Shown here: positions 16,042 to 26,500 of the stretch, one piece after another
Layout of the letters: every line of letters starts with the position of its first letter
Numbering within the stretch: the stretch's first letter is position 1
Assembly: GCF_018380615.1 (NCBI RefSeq)
Contig: NZ_JAGYVZ010000026.1
Coordinates: 1 to 56,274 of the forward strand
DNA from: Flavobacterium psychroterrae
GTDB lineage: Bacteria; Bacteroidota; Bacteroidia; Flavobacteriales; Flavobacteriaceae
DNA: 56,274 nt
Direction of reading: 5' to 3'
Translations under genes and position numbers: made by a program
The notes under the pieces: model-generated
What the model was told of the DNA's origin: nothing
What the model saw: only the letters and a program-made list of their open reading frames with translations
The model's database searches: none

Positions 16042-17625
16042 ATGATGAGTTTAATACCAGAAGAATATCAAATAAAAACCATTATAAATCAGGATACTTA
16101 TCTTGTAAACGGAGAATTGAAAAAATGGACAGGACAAACCACGCCTGTTTTTTCGACCATTTCTTCTACAGAAAAATATACGCCAACATTATTAGGATCA
16201 ATCCCGTTTATGGGAGAAAAAGAAGCTGCTGAAGTTGTTGAAGCTGCAAATGGAGCTTATAATAAAGGACAAGGATTATGGCCAACAATGAAAGTTGCTG
16301 ACCGTATTAAATGCATGGAAAATTTTGTGCGACAAATGAAGGAAACCCGCGAAGAAGTAGTAAAACTTTTGATGTGGGAAATAGGCAAAAACCTTGGCGA
16401 TTCGCAAAAAGAATTTGACAGAACGGTAGAATATATTCAGGATACAATTGATAGTTATAAGGAATTAAACGGTCGTAGTTCGCATTTTGAAAAAGTTCAG
16501 GGCGTGAATGCTATGATTCGTCGTGGACCTCTGGGAGTTGTATTGTGTCTTGGACCATACAATTATCCGCTAAATGAAACTTTTTCATTGTTGATTCCGG
16601 CAATAATTATGGGTAATACAGTTATTTTTAAACCTGCGAAACATGGTGTTTTATGTATTTCACCATTATTACACGCTTTTAGAAGCAGTTTTCCTAAAGG
16701 TGTTATTAATATTGTTTACGGTCGAGGTCGTGAAGTGGCTTCTCCGATAATGAAATCAGGTAAAATTGATGTTTTGGCGTTAATTGGAAACAGTAAATCT
16801 GCGATTGCGTTACAGGATCAACATCCAAATAAAAATAGATTGCGTTTGATTCTTGGTTTAGAAGCTAAAAATCCGGCGATTATTTTACCGGATGCTGATT
16901 TAGATCTGGCAATTCAGGAATGTATTGCAGGAAGTTTGTCTTTTAACGGTCAGCGTTGTACGGCTTTGAAAGTGCTTTATGTGCATGAATCAATTGCCGA
17001 AGAATTTAACAAACGTTTCTCTGAAAAAGTGGATGGTTTGGTATTTGGGAATCCGTGGGAAAAAGGAGTTTCGTTAACGCCACTTCCTGAAGCCGAAAAA
17101 CCAGCATATATTCAGGGATTAATTGACGATGCAACTTCTAAAGGAGCAAAAATACTGAACGAAAAAGGTGGAAAACATACGGAGAATTATATTTTTCCAG
17201 CCGTTTTATATCCTGTAGATAAAAATATGCGTGTGTATCACGAAGAACAATTTGGACCGGTTGTGCCTATTATTTCGTTTAAACATATTGATGAACCTCT
17301 TGATGATATGGCCGAATCAAATTATGGTCAACAAGTAAGTTTGTTCGGGAAGGATATTAAAACTCTGGCTCCGCTCATTGATTCCTTAGTGAATTTAGTT
17401 TGTCGAGTAAACCTGAACAGTTCTTGCCAGAGAGGTCCGGATGCGTTCCCGTTTACAGGCCGTAAAGACTCGGCAGTAGGGACTTTGAGTATTCCTGATG
17501 CATTGCGTTCATTCTCCATTCGTACATTTGTGGCTTCAAAAGATATCGCTTATAATAATGAAATTTTGCAGGAATTGCTAAACAGCAAGGAATCGAATTT
17601 TATTAATACCGATTATATTTTGTAG
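16042..17625 (+). CDS. gapN: NADP-dependent non-phosphorylating glyceraldehyde-3-phosphate dehydrogenase (aldehyde dehydrogenase family)
   Basis: A 527-aa aldehyde dehydrogenase family enzyme. Key residues: general base E in L-G-L-E-A-K-N-P, catalytic C in F-N-G-Q-R-C-T-A-L-K, and cofactor lysine in F-K-P-A-K. The R-C-T context and the N-terminal region match GapN-like enzymes, which oxidise glyceraldehyde 3-phosphate straight to 3-phosphoglycerate and yield NADPH. A different aldehyde substrate cannot be excluded. Monocistronic, with terminators on both sides. M1 or M2 (16045) could be the start. Confidence 0.85.
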   Translation: MMSLIPEEYQIKTIINQDTYLVNGELKKWTGQTTPVFSTISSTEKYTPTLLGSIPFMGEKEAAEVVEAANGAYNKGQGLWPTMKVADRIKCMENFVRQMKETREEVVKLLMWEIGKNLGDSQKEFDRTVEYIQDTIDSYKELNGRSSHFEKVQGVNAMIRRGPLGVVLCLGPYNYPLNETFSLLIPAIIMGNTVIFKPAKHGVLCISPLLHAFRSSFPKGVINIVYGRGREVASPIMKSGKIDVLALIGNSKSAIALQDQHPNKNRLRLILGLEAKNPAIILPDADLDLAIQECIAGSLSFNGQRCTALKVLYVHESIAEEFNKRFSEKVDGLVFGNPWEKGVSLTPLPEAEKPAYIQGLIDDATSKGAKILNEKGGKHTENYIFPAVLYPVDKNMRVYHEEQFGPVVPIISFKHIDEPLDDMAESNYGQQVSLFGKDIKTLAPLIDSLVNLVCRVNLNSSCQRGPDAFPFTGRKDSAVGTLSIPDALRSFSIRTFVASKDIAYNNEILQELLNSKESNFINTDYIL

Positions 17626-18000
17626 CTATTAAGGTTATATATTAATTGTAGAGACCGTCTTTTTCTTTTAGAATTAGGCGGTTTTTCTATTTGAAGCTGC
17701 GGAGATTCTGAGAGGCTAAGTTTCTTTAGTTTGGTATTTTGAAGAATGACATCTTTGTCAAAATAAAATCTGCTCAATCTGTAAAACCTGCGAGAAATAA
17801 AAACCAAATCCCGTATGAAAAAGATTTGTATTAGCATAGAAATCGAAATGACAAACAAATTAAAAAAATCTTTGCGTCCTTTGTACCTTTGTGGCAAGTT
17901 AACCAAAACATAAAAATATTTTTAGAGATTCTTGTAACTTATTGTTAAAAAAATCTTCTAATATTATAAACAATATTAAATCAAAATTCAGAAACCACTT
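17626..18000. other. Intergenic region gapN / M1 peptidase
   Basis: A weak terminator ACCGTCT (17654-17660) / AGGCGGT (17676-17682) with a T run follows gapN. Then come AATCTGCTCAATCTGTAAAA-type low-information repeats. TACCTTTG at 17884-17891 matches the -7 consensus and may start the peptidase transcript about 110 bp before its ATG. A 97-codon antisense frame here is judged spurious. Confidence 0.5.
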
Positions 18001-19872
18001 ATGAGAAAAAAATCACTTCAATTACTGTTTATTGCCTTTTTGTTTTTGGCACAAAATAGTTTTGCACAAGATCTTTATATGCCAAGAAATATAAAAGATG
18101 CTTACACGAAAGGAACGCGCTCGATGGACGGAAAACCCGGAAAAAACTATTGGCAGAACCACGGGAAATATACTATGGAAATTAGCGTAGATCCAAAAAC
18201 GAAAATCGTTACCGGAACTGAAACCATTGTTTACGAAAATAATAGTACCGATACTTTAAAAAATTTACCAATCAGGTTTGTAAACAATCTGCATAAGCCA
18301 TCTTCGCCAAGAAGCGGAAGCGTAAGTGATGATTTTTTAAGTGATGGATTAACAATTACGTCATTAAAAATTGCCGGAGAAGTTTATAAAGAAGATGGCA
18401 GAAAATGGGGAACGGTTGGGAATATCAAAATGAAAAAACCGGTTCCGCCACATACTAAGGTAACCATTAATATCGATTGGAATTATCCTTTATCAAAAGA
18501 GAGCGGAAGAGAAGGACAAATAGATGAAACAACATTTTTTGTAGCCTATAGTTATCCTCGTGTAAGCGTTTTTGATGATTATAATAAATGGGACAGACTG
18601 GCTCACACAGATCGTCAGGAATTTTATAATGATTTTAATGACTATACATTTTCGGTAAAAGCGCCTAAAAATTATGTGGTTTATGCAACGGGTGATTTAT
18701 TAAATCCTGATGAGGTTTTACAACCGGAGTTTTCGGCACGTTTAAAAAAATCATATACAACAGATGAAATTCTGCACATTGCAAACGAGCAAGAAATGAA
18801 AACCGGAATTGTCACAAAACAAAACGACTGGAACGTTTGGAAATTTGAAGCCAAAAATATCTCAGATGTTTGTTTTGGTTTAAGCGATCATTATTTATGG
18901 GATGCGAGCAGCGTAATTGTCGATAAAAAAACAAATCGTCGTGCGAGCGTTCAGGCGGCGTATGATATCAAGGGAACTGATTTTGTAAACTCGGTAAAAA
19001 ACAACCAATATGCTTTGGATTATTTTTCACACAGTTGGCCGGGAGTTCCATATCCGTTTTCTAAAATGACGGCTTTTCAGGGTTTCGCAGATATGGAATA
19101 TCCTATGATGTGTAACGATTCGCAAATGGGCGATCCTGTTTTTGCACAATTGGTTCAGGATCATGAGGTAGCACATACTTATTTTCCTTTTTATATGGGA
19201 ATCAACGAAACGCGTTATGCTTTTATGGATGAAGGCTGGGCAACTACTTTTGAATATTTAATAGGAATTGCAGAACATGGAAAAGAAGCTGCAGATAAAT
19301 TTTACAAACAATTTAGAGTACAAGGATATATCAAAGATAAATCAACCGAAGAAGATCAACCCATAATCTCCATGTCATCTCAGGTTTCTGATGCAGGTTA
19401 CGGAAATAATTCTTACGGAAAAGCTTCTTTATCCTATCTCGCTTTAAAAGATTTATTGGGCGATGATGTGTTCAAAAAATCTCTTCATGCTTATATGGAC
19501 AATTGGAACGGGAAACATCCAATTCCTTGGGATTATTTTAATTCATTCAATACTGCTTCAGGAAAAAATCTGAACTGGTTTTTTAATAACTGGTTTTTTA
19601 CCAATAATTATATCGATATCTCGGTTAAAAATGTCGCTAAAAATGTAGTTACTGTTGAAAATGTTGGAGGTTTCGCGATTCCGTTTGATGTAATTGTCAC
19701 CTATTCAGATAATACCATAGAAACTTTGCATCAAACTCCTTCAGTTTGGCAAGCAAATTCTAAAACTGTTGCTGTTGCTTTAAAAAGTAAAAAACAAGTG
19801 AAACAAATTGCTGTTGATGGCGGTATTTTTATGGATGCAACACCAGAGGATAATACTTTTGCTGTAAAATAA
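18001..19872 (+). CDS. Secreted M1-family metallopeptidase
   Basis: A 623-aa peptidase with a signal peptide (residues 1-22, ending F-A-Q). The zinc site is H-E-V-A-H at 388-392 with the third ligand E at 411 (D-E-G-W-A-T-T-F), the M1 spacing. The exopeptidase motif GxMEN is replaced by G-F-A-D-M-E-Y, as in other Bacteroidota M1 relatives. Expected to cut N-terminal residues from peptides in the periplasm or outside. No type IX sorting domain is evident at the C-terminus. Followed after 16 bp by an ACT-domain gene. Confidence 0.92.
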   Translation: MRKKSLQLLFIAFLFLAQNSFAQDLYMPRNIKDAYTKGTRSMDGKPGKNYWQNHGKYTMEISVDPKTKIVTGTETIVYENNSTDTLKNLPIRFVNNLHKPSSPRSGSVSDDFLSDGLTITSLKIAGEVYKEDGRKWGTVGNIKMKKPVPPHTKVTINIDWNYPLSKESGREGQIDETTFFVAYSYPRVSVFDDYNKWDRLAHTDRQEFYNDFNDYTFSVKAPKNYVVYATGDLLNPDEVLQPEFSARLKKSYTTDEILHIANEQEMKTGIVTKQNDWNVWKFEAKNISDVCFGLSDHYLWDASSVIVDKKTNRRASVQAAYDIKGTDFVNSVKNNQYALDYFSHSWPGVPYPFSKMTAFQGFADMEYPMMCNDSQMGDPVFAQLVQDHEVAHTYFPFYMGINETRYAFMDEGWATTFEYLIGIAEHGKEAADKFYKQFRVQGYIKDKSTEEDQPIISMSSQVSDAGYGNNSYGKASLSYLALKDLLGDDVFKKSLHAYMDNWNGKHPIPWDYFNSFNTASGKNLNWFFNNWFFTNNYIDISVKNVAKNVVTVENVGGFAIPFDVIVTYSDNTIETLHQTPSVWQANSKTVAVALKSKKQVKQIAVDGGIFMDATPEDNTFAVK

Positions 19873-19888
19873 TTTTAATAATTCAAGA

Positions 19889-20281
19889 ATGTCTGGACAA
19901 AAAGATTTACAGCAATTACTCAAAAGTATGAAACCGGAATATAATTCAGGCGATTATGTTTTTTGTAAAGTCGATAATTTAGAAAATGTAAATCTCAATG
20001 AAGTTGAAATGTTTTTTAAAGAAAAAGAAGCCGTTACACTAATTCTTAAAAAAGAATTGGCTGATGCATTAAAACTGGATTATTCAGTCGTGATGCCATG
20101 GATTACGCTTACAGTTCATTCGTCATTAGAAGCTGTAGGTTTAACAGCAGCATTTTCAAAAGCACTTTCAGAGCATGAAATTAGCTGTAATGTGGTAGCT
20201 GCTTTTTATCACGATCATATTTTTGTTAATAAAAAAGATACCGATAAAGCGATGAAAATCCTGTATTCTTTCTCAAATTAA
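19889..20281 (+). CDS. ACT-domain protein (ACT_3/ACT_7 type)
   Basis: A 130-aa small cytoplasmic protein with two ACT-like segments (about 10-60 and 65-128; W-I-T-L-T-V-H-S-S-L-E-A-V-G-L-T-A-A and Y-H-D-H-I-F-V). ACT domains bind amino acids, and stand-alone members of this type have no assigned function. It is 16 bp behind the peptidase gene and probably co-transcribed. Confidence 0.8.
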   Translation: MSGQKDLQQLLKSMKPEYNSGDYVFCKVDNLENVNLNEVEMFFKEKEAVTLILKKELADALKLDYSVVMPWITLTVHSSLEAVGLTAAFSKALSEHEISCNVVAAFYHDHIFVNKKDTDKAMKILYSFSN

Positions 20282-20460
20282 TTTGATTTTTAATTTTTGT
20301 AAGAAAACGAATATCGTAAAAAAGGAAGTCTAAACTTATAGATTTCCTTTTTTTTGTTATCAAAACCTTTCTTTTTCTGTAAATAAAACAAATGTGGGAA
20401 ACCGTAAACATAATTCAAATTAAAAAACTACGTTTGCAAAAAATAAAACCAACATTGTTA

Positions 20461-21078
20461 ATGAAAAGAAAATTACTATTTATCGTTTTGTTAATTGCTC
20501 TTAAAACTGTAGCGCAAAACAATTCAAAAATTGCATTTCAAAAGAGCAGATATGAATTAGCTGTTGCATCATACAAAAAGGCAGATTTTGAAAAAGCAAT
20601 TGATTTATTTTATGTTGCTTCTAAAATTAAACCTGATAGTGAAATAGGTGTAGAGTCTATTAAAAAAGTAGATACTCTAAAAACGATTTTAAGGCAAAAT
20701 ATAATGACCCATGCTTTGGGTACCTGGAAAATGATTGGTGATAAACCAGTCTGGGCAGCAAAACAAGCGAGTGATTATACAAATAAAGATTTTGATGAAA
20801 TTGTGCTAATAACACAAAATGAGATTTTATTTTATCAGAGGAATACAAAAACGCAGGAAAAGAAACTGATTAAAACCGAAAAATTAGCGTACTACAATAA
20901 AGAACAATCAGATTCTTTGTTTTCTGATATTATTTTATCAGATGGTACAATCTGGAATTGCAATATAAATGACGATGGAAATGAATTACATGTTATTAAT
21001 GTAGGTAAAACAGGAGAGAACGGTGTAGAAAAAATAACCAGCAATAACATAGAACGATTTTATGTTAAAGTAAAATAG
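20461..21078 (+). CDS. Secreted hypothetical protein with TPR-like N-terminus
   Basis: About 205 aa. Signal peptide 1-19 (K-R-K-L-L-F-I-V-L-L-I-A-L-K-T-V-A-Q). Residues 25-60 resemble one TPR helix pair (Y-E-L-A-V-A-S-Y-K-K-A-D-F-E-K-A-I-D-L-F). The remainder (about 75-200) is beta-rich (L-G-T-W-K-M-I-G, then aromatic strands), like a lipocalin-type domain. No family recognised. I chose the ATG at 20461 because it creates the signal peptide; the frame is open from 20392. Confidence 0.65.
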   Translation: MKRKLLFIVLLIALKTVAQNNSKIAFQKSRYELAVASYKKADFEKAIDLFYVASKIKPDSEIGVESIKKVDTLKTILRQNIMTHALGTWKMIGDKPVWAAKQASDYTNKDFDEIVLITQNEILFYQRNTKTQEKKLIKTEKLAYYNKEQSDSLFSDIILSDGTIWNCNINDDGNELHVINVGKTGENGVEKITSNNIERFYVKVK

Positions 21079-21080
21079 AC

Positions 21081-21107
21081 AAAAGGGAATCAAATTGATT
21101 CCCTTTT
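21081..21107 (+). terminator. Terminator hairpin
   Basis: AAAAGGGAATCAA (21081-21093) pairs with TTGATTCCCTTTT (21095-21107), then more T. Two bases after the upstream stop codon. Confidence 0.85.
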
Positions 21108-21122
21108 TTTATGCATAATAAG

Positions 21123-21130
21123 TAAATTTG
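21123..21130 (+). promoter_or_regulatory. -7 promoter element of the GNAT gene
   Basis: TAAATTTG fits TAnnTTTG and lies 23 bp before the ATG at 21153. Confidence 0.5.
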
Positions 21131-21152
21131 TACTCTTGAAGAAATACTATTT

Positions 21153-21557
21153 ATGGAAATAAGAGAAATCAAAGCTTCACAAACCTGGCAAATCAGGCAT
21201 GAAGTAATGTGGCCGGATCAGCCTTTTGAATTTGTACAATTAGAACAAGATGATTCAGGATTGCATTTTGGCTTTTTTGATCAGGAAAAATTAGTTTCAA
21301 TTGTTTCTTGTTTTATTACTGATCAGGAAATGCAGTTTAGAAAATTAGCAACTTTAGAAGAATTTCAGCAAAAAGGAATCGCTTCTGAGCTTTTAAAATA
21401 TATTTTGAAACTCGCAAAACAGAAAAAAATGAAAAAAGTCTGGTGCAATGCCAGAAAAAACAAGAAAACTTTTTACGAAAAATTTAAGATGATTGATACT
21501 CGTAAAACTTTTAATAAAGAGGGACAGGAATTTACTATAATGGAAATTTTACTGTAG
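21153..21557 (+). CDS. GNAT-family N-acetyltransferase
   Basis: A 134-aa compact GNAT protein. The acetyl-CoA loop is R-K-L-A-T-L-E-E-F-Q-Q-K-G-I-A-S-E-L-L (about residues 62-80), and the C-terminal half has the usual W-C-N-A-R-K-N-K-K-T-F-Y-E-K-F motif. Substrate unknown. Monocistronic, own promoter. Confidence 0.85.
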   Translation: MEIREIKASQTWQIRHEVMWPDQPFEFVQLEQDDSGLHFGFFDQEKLVSIVSCFITDQEMQFRKLATLEEFQQKGIASELLKYILKLAKQKKMKKVWCNARKNKKTFYEKFKMIDTRKTFNKEGQEFTIMEILL

Positions 21558-21815
21558 AAATAACAACGAAATTACTGAATAATATATAGAGCATCAATTA
21601 TTTACGATTTTGATGGGTTTTAGATTATCAAAGATTGATTCTTAAAAGTATTCTAATTTGTGGTCTTTTTTTTATGATTTTTTCGCATAAAAAAATAAGA
21701 ATTTAATATTAATGATACTTAATAAAACAATGAAAACGTTTTCGCTTTTGTTAAATGTTAAAGCTTATAAAAAAATATTTTTTTGTTTCGATACTTTGCT
21801 TACTTTCGCACCCAA

Positions 21816-22199
21816 ATGAGAAAGTTAATAGTATTTTTAGTATTCATGAATTTGCTTCTGTTAGGCGGAGGTCAATATCTTAATGCTGGTACTCCACAAA
21901 ACTTTCACAAGCATACTCTTGAGAAAAAACACCGAGTAAAATTTACGAATCAGGATCAGGGATCTTCAATTATTGAAGATGCAGATATTGATGCTGAAGA
22001 AGAATATCTTGGAAGTGATGATCTTAAAGATGGACTTACTAATAAGTTTTTTGCAACAAACTACAGTTTACTTGATAATTGGTATCTTTCCTTTTCAAGC
22101 CAGACTATTGTAAATGATTACAATCGTTTTAAAATCTTCGTGCCATTTTGTGGCAACTCAAATCCTATTTACATTACTCAACGAGTTTTAAGAATTTGA
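21816..22199 (+). CDS. Hypothetical exported protein upstream of the RND pump
   Basis: About 127 aa. Starting from the ATG at 21816 gives a signal-like segment (M-R-K-L-I-V-F-L-V-F-M-N-L-L-L-L-G-G-G). It is followed by an acidic stretch (E-D-A-D-I-D-A-E-E-E-Y-L-G-S-D-D) and an aromatic C-terminus (N-W-Y-L-S-F-S-S). No family recognised. 175 bp separate it from the pump operon, so a link is uncertain. The frame is open from 21783, but those residues do not look coding. Confidence 0.5.
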   Translation: MRKLIVFLVFMNLLLLGGGQYLNAGTPQNFHKHTLEKKHRVKFTNQDQGSSIIEDADIDAEEEYLGSDDLKDGLTNKFFATNYSLLDNWYLSFSSQTIVNDYNRFKIFVPFCGNSNPIYITQRVLRI

Positions 22200-22374
22200 T
22201 TCAACAGTATACATCGGTTACCTAAGTTGTGATCCTGCATATCTTGTTGATGTATTTTTTTTCTACTTCATCTTATATGAAATTTAAGTTCTAACTAAGG
22301 CTGCCTGATGCATTTTTTCATCTAAAGGAATCTCTGTATTCCAAGCATTCAATCGCTTAATTTCCAATAAAATC

Positions 22375-23457
22375 ATGAAAAGAATTATCTTGTTCACAGG
22401 CTTAATTGCCTTTGTGTGCCTTACTAGTTGTACTACTAAAAAAGAAGAAAAAGAAGAGGCGGAAAAGTTTACTGTAACTAATCCGGTAAAAATTGACACT
22501 TCGTTTACGAAGCAATACGTTTCACAGATTAAATCTGTACGTAATATTGAAATCCGCGCCCAGGAAAAAGGTTTTTTACAAAATATTTATGTTGATGAAG
22601 GACAGTTTGTAAAAAAAGGGCAACTGTTGTTTAAAATTATGCCAAATATGTATCAGGCTGAGCTACTTAAAGCACAGGCTGAACAAAAATCTGTTGAAAT
22701 TGAATTGCAAAATTCAAAATTACTGGCAGATAAAAATATCGTTTCTAAAAACGAACTAAGTGTTGCCCAGGCAAAATTGCAATCAGCAAAAGCGGAAGTT
22801 TCACTAGCAAAACTACATTTATCATTTACTGAAATCAGAGCGCCGTTTGATGGAACAATTGACCGAATTCCGTTAAAATTAGGAAGTCTAATTGACGAGG
22901 GTGAATTACTAACAAGCCTTTCAGACAATAGTGAAATGTTTGCTTACTTCAATGTATCTGAACCGGAATATCTACAATACCAAACGGACATAAAAGACCG
23001 TGCTGAAAACAAAGTTTCATTGCTTTTAGCTAACGGAGAACTTTTTAAATACAAAGGAAATGTAGAAGTTATAGAAAGTGAATTTAACAATGAAACTGGA
23101 AATATCGCTTTTAGAGCAAGATTCCCAAACACTGGAAAATTACTTAGAAACGGAGAAACCGGACAAGTTCAAATGCTTGTTCCTCTTAAAAATGCGATCG
23201 TGATTCCGCAAAAAGCGACTTACGAAATTCAGGATAAAAAATACGTTTTTATCGTTGACAAAAACAATAAAGTAAGTTCTAAGGAAATTACTATTACTGG
23301 CGAAATCCCTGATTTATATGTTGTAAGCAGCGGAATTACTGAAAATGATAAAATTTTACTTGAAGGAGTTCAGAAAGTAAAAGAAAATGACAAGATCAAC
23401 TTTACTTACATAGCTCCTCAAAAGGTGGTTAATAATTTACGATTAAAAGCAGAATAA
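22375..23457 (+). CDS. RND efflux periplasmic adaptor (membrane fusion) lipoprotein
   Basis: A 360-aa HlyD/AcrA-family adaptor. Lipoprotein signal with C19 (L-T-S-C). The split biotinyl-lipoyl hairpin (I-R-A-Q-E-K-G-F-L-Q … V-D-E-G-Q-F-V-K-K-G-Q; I-R-A-P-F-D-G-T-I-D-R) flanks an alpha-helical hairpin at about 95-150. It bridges the inner-membrane pump and the outer-membrane channel. First gene of a three-gene operon with the next two. No regulator gene adjoins the operon. Confidence 0.93.
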   Translation: MKRIILFTGLIAFVCLTSCTTKKEEKEEAEKFTVTNPVKIDTSFTKQYVSQIKSVRNIEIRAQEKGFLQNIYVDEGQFVKKGQLLFKIMPNMYQAELLKAQAEQKSVEIELQNSKLLADKNIVSKNELSVAQAKLQSAKAEVSLAKLHLSFTEIRAPFDGTIDRIPLKLGSLIDEGELLTSLSDNSEMFAYFNVSEPEYLQYQTDIKDRAENKVSLLLANGELFKYKGNVEVIESEFNNETGNIAFRARFPNTGKLLRNGETGQVQMLVPLKNAIVIPQKATYEIQDKKYVFIVDKNNKVSSKEITITGEIPDLYVVSSGITENDKILLEGVQKVKENDKINFTYIAPQKVVNNLRLKAE

Positions 23458-23553
23458 GTAATTCAGTGTCAGTATTCAGTAACAGTTTACAGAATATATT
23501 TCACATTTTACAATGCTATTCCAATTTGGTTTAATCATTAAAAAAATATAAAA

Positions 23554-26500
23554 ATGTTTAATAAATTTATTCAAAGACCTGTATTGTCGATAGTAATATC
23601 GTTAGTCATTGTCTTTTTAGGGATCTTGTCGGTATTGAATTTGCCTATTACGCAGTTCCCTTCGATTTCTCCTCCAATGGTAAATGTTACGGCAGATTAT
23701 CCTGGATCAAACGGAGAATTGATGATTAAATCAGTTGTTATTCCGTTAGAAAGAGCTCTAAACGGAGTTCCCGGAATGAAATATATGACTTCTGATGCAG
23801 GAAATGATGGTGAAGCGAGTATTCAGGTCGTTTTTAACTTAGGAACAGATCCTAATCAGGCTGCAATTAACGTACAGAACCGTGTAGCTTCGGTTACTAA
23901 TAAATTACCTCCGTTGGTAGTGAGAGAAGGTGTAAAGATTACTCGTGAGGTTCCGAGTATGTTAATGTATGTGAATCTTTATAGTACGGATAAAAATACC
24001 GACATGAAGTTCTTATACAACTATGCCGATATCAACGTATTATCAGAATTAAAAAGGGTAAATGGTGTAGGATCAGGAGATATTCTGGGAACACGAGAAT
24101 ATGCAATGCGTATCTGGTTAAAACCGGACCGTATGTTAGCTTATAAAATATCTGCTGATGAAGTAATGGAAGCATTATCAAGTCAGAGTTTAGAAGCTTC
24201 TCCCGGTAAAACTGGGGAAAGTTCCGGTAAACGTTCTCAGGCTTTTGAGTATGTATTAAAATATTCAGGACGTTTTACTACGAAAGAACAATACGAGAAT
24301 ATTGTTGTAAGATCTACCAGTAACGGAGAATTGTTACGTTTAAAAGATATTGCAAAAGTTGAATTTGGAAGTTCGATGTATGATATTTATTCAAATTTAA
24401 ATGGTCGACCTTCTGCGGCAATTGTATTAAAACAATCTTTTGGTAGTAATGCTAATCAGGTTATTGAAGATGTAAAAGCAAAATTAGAAACTATTAAAAA
24501 GAAATTCCCAAAAGGAATGGATTATGAAATTTCGTATGACGTTTCTAAATTCTTAGATGCATCTATCGAAAAAGTAATTCATACTTTGATCGAAGCTTTT
24601 ATCTTAGTTGGATTAGTAGTTTTCCTTTTCTTAGGAGACTGGCGTTCTACTATTATTCCGGCAATTGCGGTACCTGTTTCCTTAATTGGAACATTTGTTT
24701 TCATGACATTCTTCGATATTTCGTTGAACTTAATTACATTATTTGCTTTGGTTTTAGCAATTGGGGTCGTTGTCGATGATGCGATTGTAGTAATTGAAGC
24801 CGTTCACGCCAAGATGGAAGAAGAACATCTTTCTCCGCTTAAAGCGACTAAAAAAGCGATGCACGAAATTGCAGGAGCTATTATAGCGATTACATTCCTG
24901 ATGGCTGCCGTATTTATTCCGGTTGCTTTTATGTCTGGTCCTGTGGGAGTATTCTATCGACAATTCTCGATTACAATGGCAACAGCAATTATCCTTTCGG
25001 GTATTGTGGCCTTGACTTTGACACCGGCACTTTGTGCAATGATGCTTGTAAACAATCACGGTAAACCTAAAAAACGTACTCCCGTAAATGTATTTATTGA
25101 TGGTTTCAACAATAAGTTTAACCTTGCTCAGGGCAAATATCAAAATGTACTTGCTAAAATTGTAAACAGAAGAGCCGTTACTATTATTGCGCTTCTTGTT
25201 TTTTGTGCAGGAACATGGTTGATTAGCAGCACGGTTCCTTCAGGGTTTATCCCAAATGAGGATCAGGGAATGTTTTATGCCATTATTCAAACACCTCCGG
25301 GTTCATCATTAGAAAGAACAAATGATATTGCAGTTAAATTGCAAAAAATAGCCGAAGATGTCGAGGGAGTAAAATCAGTTTCGTCATTAGCAGGTTATGA
25401 GATTTTGACCGAAGGTACAGGATCAAATGCAGGAACTTGTTTGATCAACTTAAAAGACTGGAACGATCGTAAACAATCTGTTCAGGAAATTATGGATGAA
25501 CTGGAAGAAAAATCAAAAGATATTCCGGGTGCTAATATCGAATTTTTCCAACCGCCTGCAGTTCCGGGATATGGAGCAGCAGGAGGATTTGAACTTCGTT
25601 TACTTGATAAAACAGGTTCTAGTGATTTCAAAAAATTAGAAGCTGTAAATAAAGATTTTGTTGAAGAACTGAACAAACGTCCGGAGTTATCTAACGTATT
25701 TAGTTTCTTTAGTGCGAGTTTCCCTCAATATATGATGAAAGTCGACAATGATTTGGCACAACAAAAAGGAGTTTCTATTGAAAACGCCATGAATACTTTG
25801 TCAACTCTTGTGGGAAGTAACTACGAAATCAGTTTTATTAAATACGGAATCAACTATAAAGTAATCGTTCAGGCTGCACCGGAATATCGTGCACAACCGG
25901 ATGATATCCTGAAGCTGTATGTTAAAAACAACCATGATGAAATGGTTCCTTTTTCAGCTTTTATGAAATTAGAAAAAGTATACGGTCTTTCTGAAATTAC
26001 AAGACACAATATGTACACCTCAACTGAAATTAGTGGTGGTGCAGCTCCGGGATATAGTTCCGGAACGGCAATTAAAGTAATTCAGGATGTTGCCGCTAAA
26101 AAATTACCAAGGGGTTATGACATTGACTGGGCAGGTATTTCTGCCGATGAGGTTGCTCAGGGTAATCAGGCAATTTGGGTATTCCTGATTTGTTTAGGAT
26201 TTGTGTACTTGGTTTTAGCAGCACAATATGAAAGTTTTATTCTGCCATTATCAGTAATTCTTTCATTACCTGCAGGTATTTTTGGAGCTTTCTTATTATT
26301 GAAAATAACAGGATTAGAAAACAACATTTATGCTCAGGTTGCCATGGTAATGCTTATTGGTTTACTGGGTAAAAATGCCGTACTGATTGTAGAGTTTGCG
26401 ATACAACGACACGCAGCAGGCAGAACTGTTCTTGAAGCAGCAATGGAAGGAGCTAAAGCGAGGTTCCGTCCTATTTTGATGACTTCATTTGCATTTATTG

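Noticed and set aside
17613..17906. 97-codon minus-strand frame after gapN
   Set aside because: Overlaps the gapN terminator and repeat-like intergenic sequence, with lysine/serine runs and no family features.
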